Origin: Bacteroidota bacterium
GTDB taxonomy: Bacteria > Bacteroidota > Bacteroidia > Chitinophagales > Chitinophagaceae
NCBI GenBank assembly: GCA_023429825.1
Contig: JAEZDC010000048.1
Location: forward strand, 1 to 49,498
Direction: 5' to 3'
DNA: 49,498 nucleotides
Below, in pieces: positions 23,401 through 32,694 of this stretch (position 1 is the first letter of the stretch; each line of letters starts with the position of its first letter). The notes beneath the pieces are model-generated. The model searched no databases, was not told the origin of the DNA, and was given only the letters and a program-made list of their open reading frames with translations. A program made the position numbers and the translations under genes.

Positions 23401-24105
23401 GAAGAAAAGGCTGCCCGGGTAACTCTTGCTGAAAAGAAGTTCCAGAGTGAAAAAGAAAGGCTGGCCAGAGAAGAGAAAAAGATCGAAGTTGAAAAAGCTA
23501 AAGCCGAAAAATTAGCTGCCTTACTAAAAATCAGTATTGAAACCGCAACAAAGGTTTTCCAAATCAAAGCACAGGCTGCTGCATTATTATCTAATCCGGT
23601 GACCGCTGCCTATGCACCAATAGCATTATCTCAAATACCGTTGGTTATAGCATCCGGAGCTATCGCTGCCGCATTAGTTGCAGCTAAGCCAATTCCAAAA
23701 TTCAAATTCGGTAGAGATGATGGTCCTGCAACTATGGCGGTGGTTGGTGATGGAGGCAAAGCAGAGGTTATTGAACTTCCTTCTGGTATTTCCTATTTAA
23801 CTCCTGATACCGATACGCTCACATACTTGCCTGAACATGCGAAAGTCTACCCGGATATCGAATCATTCAAGAAAAACTCAAGGAATTCAATGCATCATCC
23901 AATTGAGTTAGGCAAATCACTGATTGATAATGATCGATACATGAAAGATATGTTACGGAAAATGGAAAAAAGTAATGGTAAAGTAGTTAATGCTATTGAA
24001 AATATTCCGGGGTTGACTGTTATCAATACTTGGGAAGGTACAAGTGTTATGAAGAAAAGAAAAGATGGCTGGGATAAATACATCGATGATTATGTAAAGT
24101 CATAA
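20464..24105 (+). CDS. Tape measure protein
   Basis: The 1213-residue protein is the longest phage gene product here. It has long Ala/Lys/Glu/Gln-rich coiled coils (about 40-330 and 470-1030), a hydrophobic segment at about 430-455 (LRAALIATGIGAILVLLVSA) and another near 1035-1080 (IALSQIPLVIASGAIAAALV). The C-terminal KFGRDDGPATMAVVGDGG is a pattern seen at the end of many tape measures. It sets tail length and helps DNA cross the membrane. By the usual rule of about 0.15 nm per residue, the tail would be in the range of 150-180 nm. Confidence 0.9.
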   Translation: MAVDERVDSFIHTEAVDAEHKHFLQLLETMMEKMKEVSKHKIELGNAKSVSETVKSLQQLYGTMGEIESKSILVAKAAKDLSTAKLNEAKATKEAAAAALNEAKAKTESAKADRLKQQEADKSARSAAAQSKAAADAENDYKQLSKAYDEAALKAKNYAIALGESHPQTVQAVKDANELGNYLKRLDGSVGQFQRNVGNYSGAVKTLEKAMFDVKKKIDELNSTGKANASVIAALEKEYSLLDNIVSSQANGFISMRQEIKSNEVAIQQLSRVYGEDSDVVRQLIAENGKLRDSFADLQAQQKALGSDTFVFDGLLQSGQALAGMYGAATGAAALFGDESEDLQKQMVKLQAVMAVVQGVQAAVNALQKEGAAVQLLLTLRSKAQAAVAILQNFVLTGGIAAKRGDIAATVAQTAATNAQTTATRAATVGAIGLRAALIATGIGAILVLLVSAASAMGAFGDSTEDATINLEKLSEEVEYQNGLLESNIAFIKQNTSVRLEQAKQAGKGATELFKISQQGLKDEQKALDENIKQRQAAFDKRFQAFDKLLGDESDAAKKQRSEIMEINKKESDELDKLRAQSRSLDYEGNLDAEREKTRIAEEGRKSRDAYLEASIVKLQSEGDAQKRLSEDEKQNLTGRLSALKNYYAIQERIINEQAAKDRSKSDITSGEIALIEQRRVAALKNSRAESRKQEEQLIREENNRKLAINFELQKLQLDQSKKTQEGVIENENQSLETRLQALQQFTSVQKQLIEGDYNYQRTLLSQKAASDEEYKLLEAQKDARLVELAANTQQKILDITKASNEKLQQESANLQDKIIQFLAAPKVRDVQSAQQYSADVQALNQSLQQKKISVEEYERQRAILQKQYSKEGMESELETIQALITYKKSIGASTIEDEIKLANLQKEISDDLTEYRIENEKKVHDLKKQLAQDTLNLIETVVLAGYDRERNAIQEKMDAIDRAKENEIAAINVQALTAEEKAARVTLAEKKFQSEKERLAREEKKIEVEKAKAEKLAALLKISIETATKVFQIKAQAAALLSNPVTAAYAPIALSQIPLVIASGAIAAALVAAKPIPKFKFGRDDGPATMAVVGDGGKAEVIELPSGISYLTPDTDTLTYLPEHAKVYPDIESFKKNSRNSMHHPIELGKSLIDNDRYMKDMLRKMEKSNGKVVNAIENIPGLTVINTWEGTSVMKKRKDGWDKYIDDYVKS

Positions 24106-24107
24106 AA

Positions 24108-26156
24108 ATGAACAGAAGAGAGTTTTTATATTTCCTTACTACTGAATCAGGTGCCAGCTACTACATAGATAATGGAGTAGTGAAGTCAACTCCTGCAGAG
24201 TTGAAACCGCTTGATCATGCTCCTAGTGGTTGGAAGGACAAGCTCATCAACTTTAGCCGTAACACAACATACTATGGTGTATTCAGATCGTTTACCATTC
24301 CAATGAAGTTTGTAAAGGAGGGCGCACGGATCCTACGGGAAAGAATGTTCAAGCAGGGAATTGAAGATGTTGTAAACCTGATCATTTTACGATTGAATAA
24401 AACATCTGGCAAGCATGAAGGTTTTTACAAAGGGGAGATAGACTTTGCAAAATTTTCATCCAATAAGGACTTCTACCAGGTAAATGTTCTGGAAGGCGGA
24501 TTCCCGAAATATTTGAAGGCTTATGAAACAACCATGTTTGAATTTCCGATGACTGGAAATGGCATTGTTAATGTCAAAATGGACGGCCTGAAACTTAGAA
24601 AACGTATCAATTTTAGGATTTATAATTCAGATATAACCAGCGATATACATTCCCTTCCGTGTGTAATGATTAATGAAGAGGGTACTTCTTTTGGCATACT
24701 TCCGGGAGATTCCAATTTTGTCCAAGGAATTAATGTTGCCACTAACGAGGATAGTTGGATACTCAATAATGTGGGCGATACTGCCGTGGAGGTTAAACTA
24801 GAAGGCTTTATTCAGGCTTCTCTACAAAGTGGAGGAGGAAACAATGTGCTTCACTATTATATCAAAGCCAAAAAGGATACTGGTGGAGAAGTTATTATTT
24901 ATGATCATACCGGCACAGTAATCGGTGGAGGATTCCCATTTGATGGAATACATAATGTTAACGCTACTATTACCGTAAATCCCGGAGAGAAATTATTTCT
25001 TATTTCTGATGTTGATGGAACGAGTGGCTTAGTTCAATATGGATGGGGAGAAATAACAGTTACGTTCACCACTAAGTTCAAGACTACCTACATCAAAGCA
25101 ATTAAGGCCAAAGTACTTGCCGATCTTCTTTTAAAGAAGATGGCAACACCAGATTATACCCTTATCTCCTTTCTTCTGGATAATTCAGATATCTATTTGA
25201 CATGCGGCGATGCGATTCGAGGAATAGAAGAAGCAAAAATTAAAACCTGCTGGAAAGACTATTATTTGTCTTTTAACAGGAGATATTGCCTAGGTCTTGG
25301 ATACAACGGATTTGACGTTACAATTGACAAGCGGAAGGAATATTATAAAAATGTGGATGTCCATGATCTTGGTGAAATAAATGATGCTGAATTTGTTCTT
25401 GACGAGGGATTGGTTTTTAACAAAATCAAGATTGGATATGCAAACCAGAACTATGATGATGTGAATGGAAGGGAAGAATTTAACAACACCCATGAATATA
25501 AATGTCCCATTACCCGGATAATTAAAGAACTAGACCTTACAGCACCGTACCGTGCCGATATGTATGGTATCGAATTCCTTCGCATTAACCTAGATGGCAA
25601 AACTACTACAGACAACTCTGGCGATAATGATGTGTTTATGTTGGTTGTTGAACCTGATCCGGATTCTGTTGACGGTTCATTCCGGTTAAAAAGAGATACT
25701 TATGATGCCGTACCGACCGGGTTAATAGATCCTGAATCAGCATTTAATGTTCAGCTTTCAGTAAAGAGGTGTTTTGAAGCGCACGGTTCATGGATACGAG
25801 GATGCATGTGGCCGTACACTGGCAAAAAAATCACTTTCCAAACTTCGCCCAAAAACTCACTATTAAGAACTGTACAAAATGGAAAAGTAATTCAGGAAAA
25901 TGCTGACGTGCTGATTGGTGATCTCGAAGAGAATTATTTCGTTCCAATCCTTGCAAAGTTTGAAACTGTGGTACCTAAGAACCTGCTGGCAATGATGTTA
26001 AGTAACAGTTACGGGCTATTCAAATTCACATACAGAGGTAAAGTATATAAAGGATGGTGCATTGAATGTAAGCAAAAGCCGGCTGGCGACGCTGCGCAAG
26101 ATTGGGTTTTATTATTATCTAAAGACAACGACTTAAACGGTTTGATTCATGGCTAA
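24108..26156 (+). CDS. Tail tip protein, distal-tail-like
   Basis: The 682-residue protein begins 2 nt after the tape measure stop. It opens with REFLYFLTTESGASYYIDNG and a strand-rich N-terminal domain (SRNTTYYGVFRSFTIPMKF in part), as in distal tail or first baseplate proteins of Bacteroidota siphophages. The rest alternates beta domains, including one with GGEVIIYDHTGTVIGGG. It would join the tube end to the tip complex. Assignment is by position and length. Confidence 0.6.
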   Translation: MNRREFLYFLTTESGASYYIDNGVVKSTPAELKPLDHAPSGWKDKLINFSRNTTYYGVFRSFTIPMKFVKEGARILRERMFKQGIEDVVNLIILRLNKTSGKHEGFYKGEIDFAKFSSNKDFYQVNVLEGGFPKYLKAYETTMFEFPMTGNGIVNVKMDGLKLRKRINFRIYNSDITSDIHSLPCVMINEEGTSFGILPGDSNFVQGINVATNEDSWILNNVGDTAVEVKLEGFIQASLQSGGGNNVLHYYIKAKKDTGGEVIIYDHTGTVIGGGFPFDGIHNVNATITVNPGEKLFLISDVDGTSGLVQYGWGEITVTFTTKFKTTYIKAIKAKVLADLLLKKMATPDYTLISFLLDNSDIYLTCGDAIRGIEEAKIKTCWKDYYLSFNRRYCLGLGYNGFDVTIDKRKEYYKNVDVHDLGEINDAEFVLDEGLVFNKIKIGYANQNYDDVNGREEFNNTHEYKCPITRIIKELDLTAPYRADMYGIEFLRINLDGKTTTDNSGDNDVFMLVVEPDPDSVDGSFRLKRDTYDAVPTGLIDPESAFNVQLSVKRCFEAHGSWIRGCMWPYTGKKITFQTSPKNSLLRTVQNGKVIQENADVLIGDLEENYFVPILAKFETVVPKNLLAMMLSNSYGLFKFTYRGKVYKGWCIECKQKPAGDAAQDWVLLLSKDNDLNGLIHG

Positions 26157-27078
26157 TTATGTATATCTATTAGATATTGCTTCAATAAAGCTCGTTCCAA
26201 AGAATGCTGCTTTAGATCCTAAGTTTCATATCAAGCACTTTAGCGAGTTCTTGATGGAGGATCAGTTTCTTCCGCATCAATTCCGGAAATACTATGCACA
26301 AAAATATCAGACTAATGATCCCCTGTACTTCCAGTTCGTTAGCAACTTTGGTCCTGTTACGTGTAGATTATTAGATAAAGACGGAAACATTGTAGTAAAT
26401 GGCGTGAGTGCTGCAATAGCAAGTACTTATTATTCTGCTCCTTTCACTTGCTATGGATGCTCAATCAATTTAGCAGGCCTTGCAAAAGGAATGTACCAGG
26501 TGGAGTTAACCGTTGGATCGAATGACAATGAGGTTGTATTTGTCAGCGAGCCTTTGCAAATAGATACTGATTTACCCGGTACTATTCTAATTCAATACAG
26601 CAATGTCGAAAATGATTACGGCGCCATATTTCAAAATGGTGAACAGTTCGCTATCCGTGTAGAGGGGGCGATCGATGATTTCAAACCGGCAAGCAATGAT
26701 GTTGTTTATGAGGATGAGCCGGCAAACATTACACGGCTGTCATCCACTCCATACAGGATATTCAAAGGGATATTCGGTGGAGAAGAAGGTATACCAGATT
26801 GGATGATTGACAAGATAAATAGAGCCTCATCATGTGATACGGTCCTTTATGACGGTAAGCAGTTTGTGAAAAACGAGGGCGCTAAATGGGAAGGGAAGTC
26901 TGAAGATGATTACCCATTAAAGGGATGGAACATAGAGTTAAGAGAAGCGAAAGCTCGAAATGGACTGACTGTAGAAAACAGCATTCCACTTAATAATGGA
27001 GTAACTGTGCTCTACATAGGAGAAACTCAATTATTTGGCACATTGACAGGTGATGCCCTCATTAAAAAAGTTGAATAA
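26149..27078 (+). CDS. Tail tip or baseplate protein
   Basis: The 309-residue protein overlaps the upstream gene by 8 nt. Its beta-rich first half includes FQFVSNFGPVTCRLLDKDGN and GLAKGMYQVELTVGSND, resembling an Ig-like or carbohydrate-binding sandwich. The second half has GWNIELREAKARNG and ends with a short strand pair. It is probably structural in the tail tip. No enzyme motif is visible. Confidence 0.55.
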   Translation: MANYVYLLDIASIKLVPKNAALDPKFHIKHFSEFLMEDQFLPHQFRKYYAQKYQTNDPLYFQFVSNFGPVTCRLLDKDGNIVVNGVSAAIASTYYSAPFTCYGCSINLAGLAKGMYQVELTVGSNDNEVVFVSEPLQIDTDLPGTILIQYSNVENDYGAIFQNGEQFAIRVEGAIDDFKPASNDVVYEDEPANITRLSSTPYRIFKGIFGGEEGIPDWMIDKINRASSCDTVLYDGKQFVKNEGAKWEGKSEDDYPLKGWNIELREAKARNGLTVENSIPLNNGVTVLYIGETQLFGTLTGDALIKKVE

Positions 27079-27080
27079 TT

Positions 27081-28475
27081 ATGGATCAGACGCTTGTATT
27101 ACTTGCAAACAATAACCCGAATGATATCCGGGGTATCATGTATGAATCTTCAGCACCAAATACACCTGTTGCTGTAGTTGATGCGCCGGCACCACATGCT
27201 GCAGATTATGTTATGAACTTCATTGGGCTAAACGATGTGAGCCACATTTTCAGACTTTTTGAGTTTACACCACCGGCAACTTTGGGAGCTCAGCTTAACA
27301 ATGATTTTCTCATCCAACCTAAACAGCAAAGTTTAGGCGGTGAGCCGGATATTGAATTGGTTGTTGGCGTTGATATACCTGGTGGAGGGGTAGCTACATC
27401 ATGGGACGGTACGTTATCTCATCCTCAATTCGCAGGTAAAATTTGCGGTGTCGATTATATGGTGGAGCAAAGAGCTATAGGAACGCTTAAGTCTGACGAA
27501 GTTGACGACAATATCGGGGGAGCCGTAACATTAGGTTTTAAATTATTGAATGGCCTAACGTTCAACGATGGAGATACATATTTCATTCGATGGATTCCAA
27601 AGTTAGTTATCAATCCTTCGAACTACCAGAGCAATGGAAGTAAGTTATTCAAGGATATCAAATTGGTAACTGCAGATACACAACTTGATGCCACATATTT
27701 GAATTGCCTTATCGATATTAATTCAGCTTCGAATAAGATTGTTATTACGCTGGATGATATCGGCAATGTTCCGGATATGAGTTTCTTCGGATTTATGAGC
27801 AATAGAGGTAATCACATTAATGCTGTGATCAAAGCGAAGCCGGGTGAATTGATATACTTCAATGATGACGAGGTAAACGAGATCATCCTTGGAAAAGTAG
27901 AGAACGTTACAATCACAAAAAAAGGAACACGCTTTTACGTATGGGAAAGCAAAGGACAGTTTGAAGATGTGGGAAAGCCTTTTGCCGATTATGCAGTGAG
28001 GAAGAATACAATTAAGGCTGACGGATCCGTGCTATCACGTGCTGAATATCCAAGGCTTTGGAAGTTCGTACAAACCTTGACATTAGGTAGCGGGGTAGTA
28101 AATGATGCAGACTGGAATGCATCAGTAAATAACAAGTTCCAATTTAGCTTAGGTGATGGTGTAACTACGTTCCGGATACCGGACCTGCGAGGTGTCGTGG
28201 TACGATTCCTTGATGAAGGTCGAGGTCTGGATCCTGATCGCATTACGTCGGCACTTCAAAATGCAATTGGTAGTTACCAAGCAGATGGCGTAGCTACACT
28301 AGTTACCACTGCAGTTGTGAGGAAAGGTGCGAGCTATACCGGTGGGCCCATGAATACAATCTTTGGAAATGGAGATGCTGGCCAGCAGGACAAAACGGTT
28401 AATATCACTCTTAACGGTACTGCTCAGGACACTCATGGAAAGAACGTTGGATTGTTACCATTGATTAGGATTTAA
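27081..28475 (+). CDS. Tail protein with collar domain
   Basis: The 464-residue protein has an N-terminal beta-rich part of about 300 residues and a C-terminal phage tail collar domain: DGSVLSRAEYPRLWKFV (about 312-328) then FSLGDGVTTFRIPDLRGVVV and a terminal HGKNVGLLPLIRI. The collar motif (a DGS-opening helix followed by IPDLRG) is found at the tip of short and side tail fibres, where it helps trimerisation and receptor contact. It lies just before the fibre gene. Confidence 0.75.
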   Translation: MDQTLVLLANNNPNDIRGIMYESSAPNTPVAVVDAPAPHAADYVMNFIGLNDVSHIFRLFEFTPPATLGAQLNNDFLIQPKQQSLGGEPDIELVVGVDIPGGGVATSWDGTLSHPQFAGKICGVDYMVEQRAIGTLKSDEVDDNIGGAVTLGFKLLNGLTFNDGDTYFIRWIPKLVINPSNYQSNGSKLFKDIKLVTADTQLDATYLNCLIDINSASNKIVITLDDIGNVPDMSFFGFMSNRGNHINAVIKAKPGELIYFNDDEVNEIILGKVENVTITKKGTRFYVWESKGQFEDVGKPFADYAVRKNTIKADGSVLSRAEYPRLWKFVQTLTLGSGVVNDADWNASVNNKFQFSLGDGVTTFRIPDLRGVVVRFLDEGRGLDPDRITSALQNAIGSYQADGVATLVTTAVVRKGASYTGGPMNTIFGNGDAGQQDKTVNITLNGTAQDTHGKNVGLLPLIRI

Positions 28476-28532
28476 ACACGTTGTTGAAAAAAGGTAAACA
28501 GTTTTTATAACTATACAATAGTAATTTTAACT

Positions 28533-31202
28533 ATGCAAAAGTACATCCCCCTTGTACTGGCGTTGCTCCTCAGCTTTGCTGGTACATCTCAGAAATTACA
28601 AGACGTTAGTGGATACGGACAGAAAGTTCAACGTGTTGAAGTGCTAATGAACTTCAAGGTTCCAGTCACTGCAACATATACCAGGTATACTGTTAGTACC
28701 AGTCCCGGTGATGTTCAAATGTTTATAAGCGGAGATACTTCCTTTTTGATGTATTACAATGGCAGCAATTGGAGAAAGCCTATTGATAGTACTTACGCTC
28801 GCAATGACAGTTTGTTTGTTAGATATTCCGGCTTAGAATCTTTCGTTACTAGAACAGCTCCGGTAGGGTTAAGTGATAGCCTGCTTAACAAGGCTAATAC
28901 AAATGGCTCTAATGCCTATGGATCATGGCCAATAAATGCAGCTACAGTAACAAATGGTGTGTATACAAGTGGATCTTATTCTAACCCTTCTTGGATAACC
29001 TCTTTAGCATGGAGCAAGATCACGGGCGCTCCTGCATTTTTAACTTCAGAAGCAGATCCTGTTTACTCTGCTTCAAGTTGGTTTAGCACAACTAACAACG
29101 CCACCAATTGGAATACAGCTTTTGGTTGGGGCAATCATGCATCTGCGGGGTACGAATTGCAGAGTAACAAAGGAGCTAATAACGGCTACGCAAGCCTTGA
29201 TGCGGGAGGAAAGGTGCCTTATTCGCAACTACCAGCTGCATTGATGATCTATAAGGGAACCTGGAATGCATCCACCAATTCTCCAACGCTTGTTGATGGT
29301 ACAGGTACATCCGGATGGACGTACAGAGTAAGCACTACAGGATCACAAGATCTTGGCAGTGGTACCATTTCATTCACTGCAGGTGATTATATCATCTACA
29401 ATGGAACAACCTGGGAGAAGAGTGATGGAACGGATGCAGTAACAAGTGTGAACGGCCAGCAGGGAGTTGTCACGTTGGATTATTCTCATGTAGGTGCATA
29501 TGAAGATGGATCTACTGTTGCTAATTCTACTTTATGGAATGGCTATGCAATTGAAGCCGTTGTTTATTCAAGTGGAACAATTCAGTTGCCTGTATGGAAT
29601 AGTACAGCAAGTAAGTTTCAATTCAGTAATTCCGGTGAGATTGTGACTTGGCTTGGAATACCATCAACTTATATTCCATATACAGGGGCTTCAACAACAG
29701 TAAATCTTAATCAACAAGAAATAAGAAATGTTGGTGCTTATTATAAACGTGTAACAAATACAACCGGCACAATAGTATCACCTTCGACAGAAGATGGTTT
29801 AGTTAATAGATATCAAGATAACACTGGAGCTACCGGTTATGAGGCAGGGATATATTTCCAAAACTCTTTCCAAAATAACAGTGACCATTGGGTATCTATA
29901 AAAAGCCAAGTAGGTGCAGGACTTGTTGAAGCTGTAAATTTTAGAGATGGCAATGCGACATTTAACGGTATAGTAGATGTACAAGGAACAAGCGGATTTG
30001 CTATTGGTGCAAAGGTTGGCAGAAGAAGAATATCATCAGATGGTACTGGTTTTTCAGTACTAAAAGATAACGATAACTATGCAGATTTTAATGCTGCTAC
30101 TGCAACATTGGCAGGTAGTTTATATCTGACGAATACTTTGACAAGAATTAGTTCTAATGGTAGTGGTGGATTGGATATAAATTACAATAACAGCTCGCCT
30201 GGTTATCTGTCCTTCTTTGGTGGTGGGCCAAGCTCTGTTTTTTGGGTTACTAACACAGGTAACATTTATGGTAAGCAGTCATTAACCGTAAATACAAATG
30301 GCACTAACTCCTCAGAAATTTATTTACATGACCAAGATAACGATGTGTTTACTATTTATAATAACACTTCAGGCTTCGGAATTTATAACGGTGATTTGGG
30401 TGGCACAGCATTATTGGTAAATAAAGCCAATAACAATATCACATTAGGTGCAAGCCTTACCATTCCAAGCGACCTGTCAGCAAATAATGTAGTAAGCACA
30501 ACCAATGTTACAGTAGGCAACGGAAGTGCTTACAATTTCGGCTCACTTAATACAAGAATAATTGGTGAAACAGGTGCGTCAGGGTATCTCAGATTTGATG
30601 TAAATGGTGGTGAAAGAGCAAGGCTATCAGCAACTGGCAATTACACGGTTTCAGGATACATACTTTCTGGATCATTCGTTAGAACAGGTGGAGGTTCCGG
30701 AAACTATTCTACATTAAGCACAACAGGACTTGGGTTTGCTCAATCTTCAGGAAGTTATTCCGGTGATCTTAATTACACTACTCTTACCGATAATAGAACA
30801 TGGACACTTCCAAATGCTTCTGGAGTTTTTGCTTTAAGCGTGAACGGCCAAACGGCAAATCCAAGCGGAAACATTACACTTAATGAATATCAGGTAACCA
30901 AAAGCATCACCCTGCGAAATTCAGCTGAAACAACATACACTGTCGCATCAAGTGACTATTACATACGACTATACTCAGCTCCGCTCGCTCCAGGTGTTTT
31001 GACCTTGCCAGCTGCATCTTCTCATACCGGTAGGACTTTGATAATCGAATACACCGGTGGTGGATCAGGATGGAGTTTTAATACTGCTGTTAGAAGACAA
31101 GATGGAACTACTACAACTGTGGTAGATACTGATGCCGTGATGATGCTTATTAGCGATGGCACTACTTGGACAGTCATTAATTCATATTCAAGCAATATAT
31201 AA
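28533..31202 (+). CDS. Tail fibre-like protein with predicted signal peptide
   Basis: The 889-residue protein opens with a signal-peptide-like segment (MQKYIPLVLALLLSFAGTSQ), then long Gly/Ser/Thr/Asn-rich beta repeats with many short strands (for example GNATFNGIVDVQGTSGFAIG and LTRISSNGSGGLDINYN). A C-terminal region from about 815 has alternating short strands (SITLRNSAETTYTVASSDYY) as in trimeric fibre tips. It follows the collar gene after a 57-nt gap that contains ACTAT-aca-ATAGT (28510-28522). Receptor binding is the likely role. The signal peptide is odd for a cytoplasmically assembled tail part. Confidence 0.7.
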   Translation: MQKYIPLVLALLLSFAGTSQKLQDVSGYGQKVQRVEVLMNFKVPVTATYTRYTVSTSPGDVQMFISGDTSFLMYYNGSNWRKPIDSTYARNDSLFVRYSGLESFVTRTAPVGLSDSLLNKANTNGSNAYGSWPINAATVTNGVYTSGSYSNPSWITSLAWSKITGAPAFLTSEADPVYSASSWFSTTNNATNWNTAFGWGNHASAGYELQSNKGANNGYASLDAGGKVPYSQLPAALMIYKGTWNASTNSPTLVDGTGTSGWTYRVSTTGSQDLGSGTISFTAGDYIIYNGTTWEKSDGTDAVTSVNGQQGVVTLDYSHVGAYEDGSTVANSTLWNGYAIEAVVYSSGTIQLPVWNSTASKFQFSNSGEIVTWLGIPSTYIPYTGASTTVNLNQQEIRNVGAYYKRVTNTTGTIVSPSTEDGLVNRYQDNTGATGYEAGIYFQNSFQNNSDHWVSIKSQVGAGLVEAVNFRDGNATFNGIVDVQGTSGFAIGAKVGRRRISSDGTGFSVLKDNDNYADFNAATATLAGSLYLTNTLTRISSNGSGGLDINYNNSSPGYLSFFGGGPSSVFWVTNTGNIYGKQSLTVNTNGTNSSEIYLHDQDNDVFTIYNNTSGFGIYNGDLGGTALLVNKANNNITLGASLTIPSDLSANNVVSTTNVTVGNGSAYNFGSLNTRIIGETGASGYLRFDVNGGERARLSATGNYTVSGYILSGSFVRTGGGSGNYSTLSTTGLGFAQSSGSYSGDLNYTTLTDNRTWTLPNASGVFALSVNGQTANPSGNITLNEYQVTKSITLRNSAETTYTVASSDYYIRLYSAPLAPGVLTLPAASSHTGRTLIIEYTGGGSGWSFNTAVRRQDGTTTTVVDTDAVMMLISDGTTWTVINSYSSNI

Positions 31203-31630
31203 TGCTAATAATCTCCATCATATACATTCTACTCACTGTTCTCAATGCTAAATGGGATGCCTTAAAGTATGCCAACGGAAGCTATACAGATGAACACGCA
31301 GGAAGGGCTACTATATGGGCGGTATTCTGCATCGTAGCAAGTGCATTGGACTATCTCATCAAAGGTGAAGAAGGTTACGAAATAGCATCTATAATCTACT
31401 ACGCTATTGCTATGACCTTAACCCGTACTGCAATCTTCGACTATGCACTGAATTTACTTAGAACAGAATTACGACTACCCTTTTGGAAAAGGCTTATTTA
31501 TGACAGCCTTCAAACTTCCAGCGAGATAGACCAAAAAATAAAATTCAACAAGAACTGGATAAGGGTTGCAGCTATCGTTCTATACATACTATTCAACATT
31601 TTTTATAATCAAATACTCACCATCAAATGA
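31202..31630 (+). CDS. Membrane protein in the lysis region
   Basis: This 142-residue protein has about four hydrophobic segments (1-14, 37-55, 60-80, 120-140) and short charged loops. Its start overlaps the fibre stop (TAATG) and its end overlaps the next gene by 4 nt. Position before the holin candidates suggests a lysis or membrane accessory, possibly a holin or anti-holin. No family is recognised. Confidence 0.55.
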   Translation: MLIISIIYILLTVLNAKWDALKYANGSYTDEHAGRATIWAVFCIVASALDYLIKGEEGYEIASIIYYAIAMTLTRTAIFDYALNLLRTELRLPFWKRLIYDSLQTSSEIDQKIKFNKNWIRVAAIVLYILFNIFYNQILTIK

Positions 31631-32007
31631 AACGATTATTAGCATGCCTTACAGCGGGCTTATTAATAGCTGCAACAGTAAGTGCTCAAACGAACAAGAA
31701 TCAGATAAACGCTGGTCCTTACAAAGAGGATTCGCTTTCATTCCAATGGAAGGGTAAGCTTGTTGATACTGCTGGCCATAAGATGGCAGCCAGCCTTGTG
31801 AAAGACACATTGCAGATTTTGGATGTTAAGTTCTTAAAGATCGGCAATCGAATTTATGCAACCGAATTGCTGAAGCAGGATGGATTGTATTTAACAGCGA
31901 AGGATCTACAAACATTATTCAGTACTCTGCAAGAGTTTCCTGCTAAGTGTGCAAATCCTGTATCCGAGATGTTGCTTCAATTTTTTGGCATAAAGGCAAA
32001 CAAATAA
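31627..32007 (+). CDS. Predicted secreted protein in the lysis region
   Basis: The 126-residue protein has a signal peptide (MKRLLACLTAGLLIAATVSAQ, cleavage after Ala20). The mature part begins polar (TNKNQINAG) and ends in helices. It would be periplasmic. It overlaps the membrane-protein gene by 4 nt. A role in lysis or fibre function is possible from its place only. Confidence 0.6.
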   Translation: MKRLLACLTAGLLIAATVSAQTNKNQINAGPYKEDSLSFQWKGKLVDTAGHKMAASLVKDTLQILDVKFLKIGNRIYATELLKQDGLYLTAKDLQTLFSTLQEFPAKCANPVSEMLLQFFGIKANK

Positions 32008-32061
32008 TCCTTCACGCTTATAACGCGGAGACATATACATACATCCCAATAAATTGAAAGA

Positions 32062-32310
32062 ATGGAAACTGCAGCTAAAAATCTGGTATCGGAATCAGCT
32101 AAATATGGTATTGCCATGATGATTCTTGTACTACTGGCGATCGCATTCGGCATGTTCATATTCGTCATGTGGAAGCAACAGATCAAGGAAAAGAAAGAGT
32201 TAATGGAAGTCATTAAAGAAAACACTTCAGCCTTTAAGGAGCTGCAGGGAACAATGCGGGGAACTCAAGATACTATCAATCTGCTTATTCAACTCATCTC
32301 TAAAAAATAA
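32062..32310 (+). CDS. Putative holin, one membrane helix plus coiled coil
   Basis: The 82-residue protein has one membrane helix (about 15-37: YGIAMMILVLLAIAFGMFIF) followed by a charged helical tail (KEKKELMEVIKENTSAFKEL in part). This is the layout of BhlA/UviB-like and XhlA-like holin proteins. It opens a compact lysis set with a second membrane protein, a spanin candidate and the endolysin. Which of the two membrane genes is the true holin cannot be decided here. Confidence 0.6.
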   Translation: METAAKNLVSESAKYGIAMMILVLLAIAFGMFIFVMWKQQIKEKKELMEVIKENTSAFKELQGTMRGTQDTINLLIQLISKK

Positions 32311-32313
32311 ACT

Positions 32314-32694
32314 ATGAAACAGGAATTCTTATCCAATCTTTTAGGTGATATATCGATCGGCATGTATGCAGCCGGCATCGTAATTTCTTTCATCGGTATA
32401 TTAGCATCTCTTCTTTACTCTGTGAGTAAAAGAGACAAAAACAGTCAAAGGACACCATACCAATTCTCATGGAATGTGCTGTTAACAGATAATGCTATGC
32501 GGATATATTCCGGAGCATTTCTAAATATCCTGCTCACATTTGTCATCCTTAGATTTTCTAGCAATCTGCTCGGAATTCCGGGAAGCATGTTCACATGCTT
32601 GGGAGTGGGGCTTTTTGGTGATCGCTTCTTCTCGCTTCTTCAAAACTGGAATTTCATTCCAAGCAAGAAGTTCAACCAAAACGATCAGCCATGA
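32314..32694 (+). CDS. Membrane protein, second holin candidate
   Basis: The 126-residue protein has three membrane helices (about 15-36, 60-80, 85-105) and a polar, basic C-terminus. It starts 3 nt after the first holin candidate and overlaps the spanin candidate by 4 nt. Three-helix topology fits class I holins. No family motif is recognised. Confidence 0.55.
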   Translation: MKQEFLSNLLGDISIGMYAAGIVISFIGILASLLYSVSKRDKNSQRTPYQFSWNVLLTDNAMRIYSGAFLNILLTFVILRFSSNLLGIPGSMFTCLGVGLFGDRFFSLLQNWNFIPSKKFNQNDQP

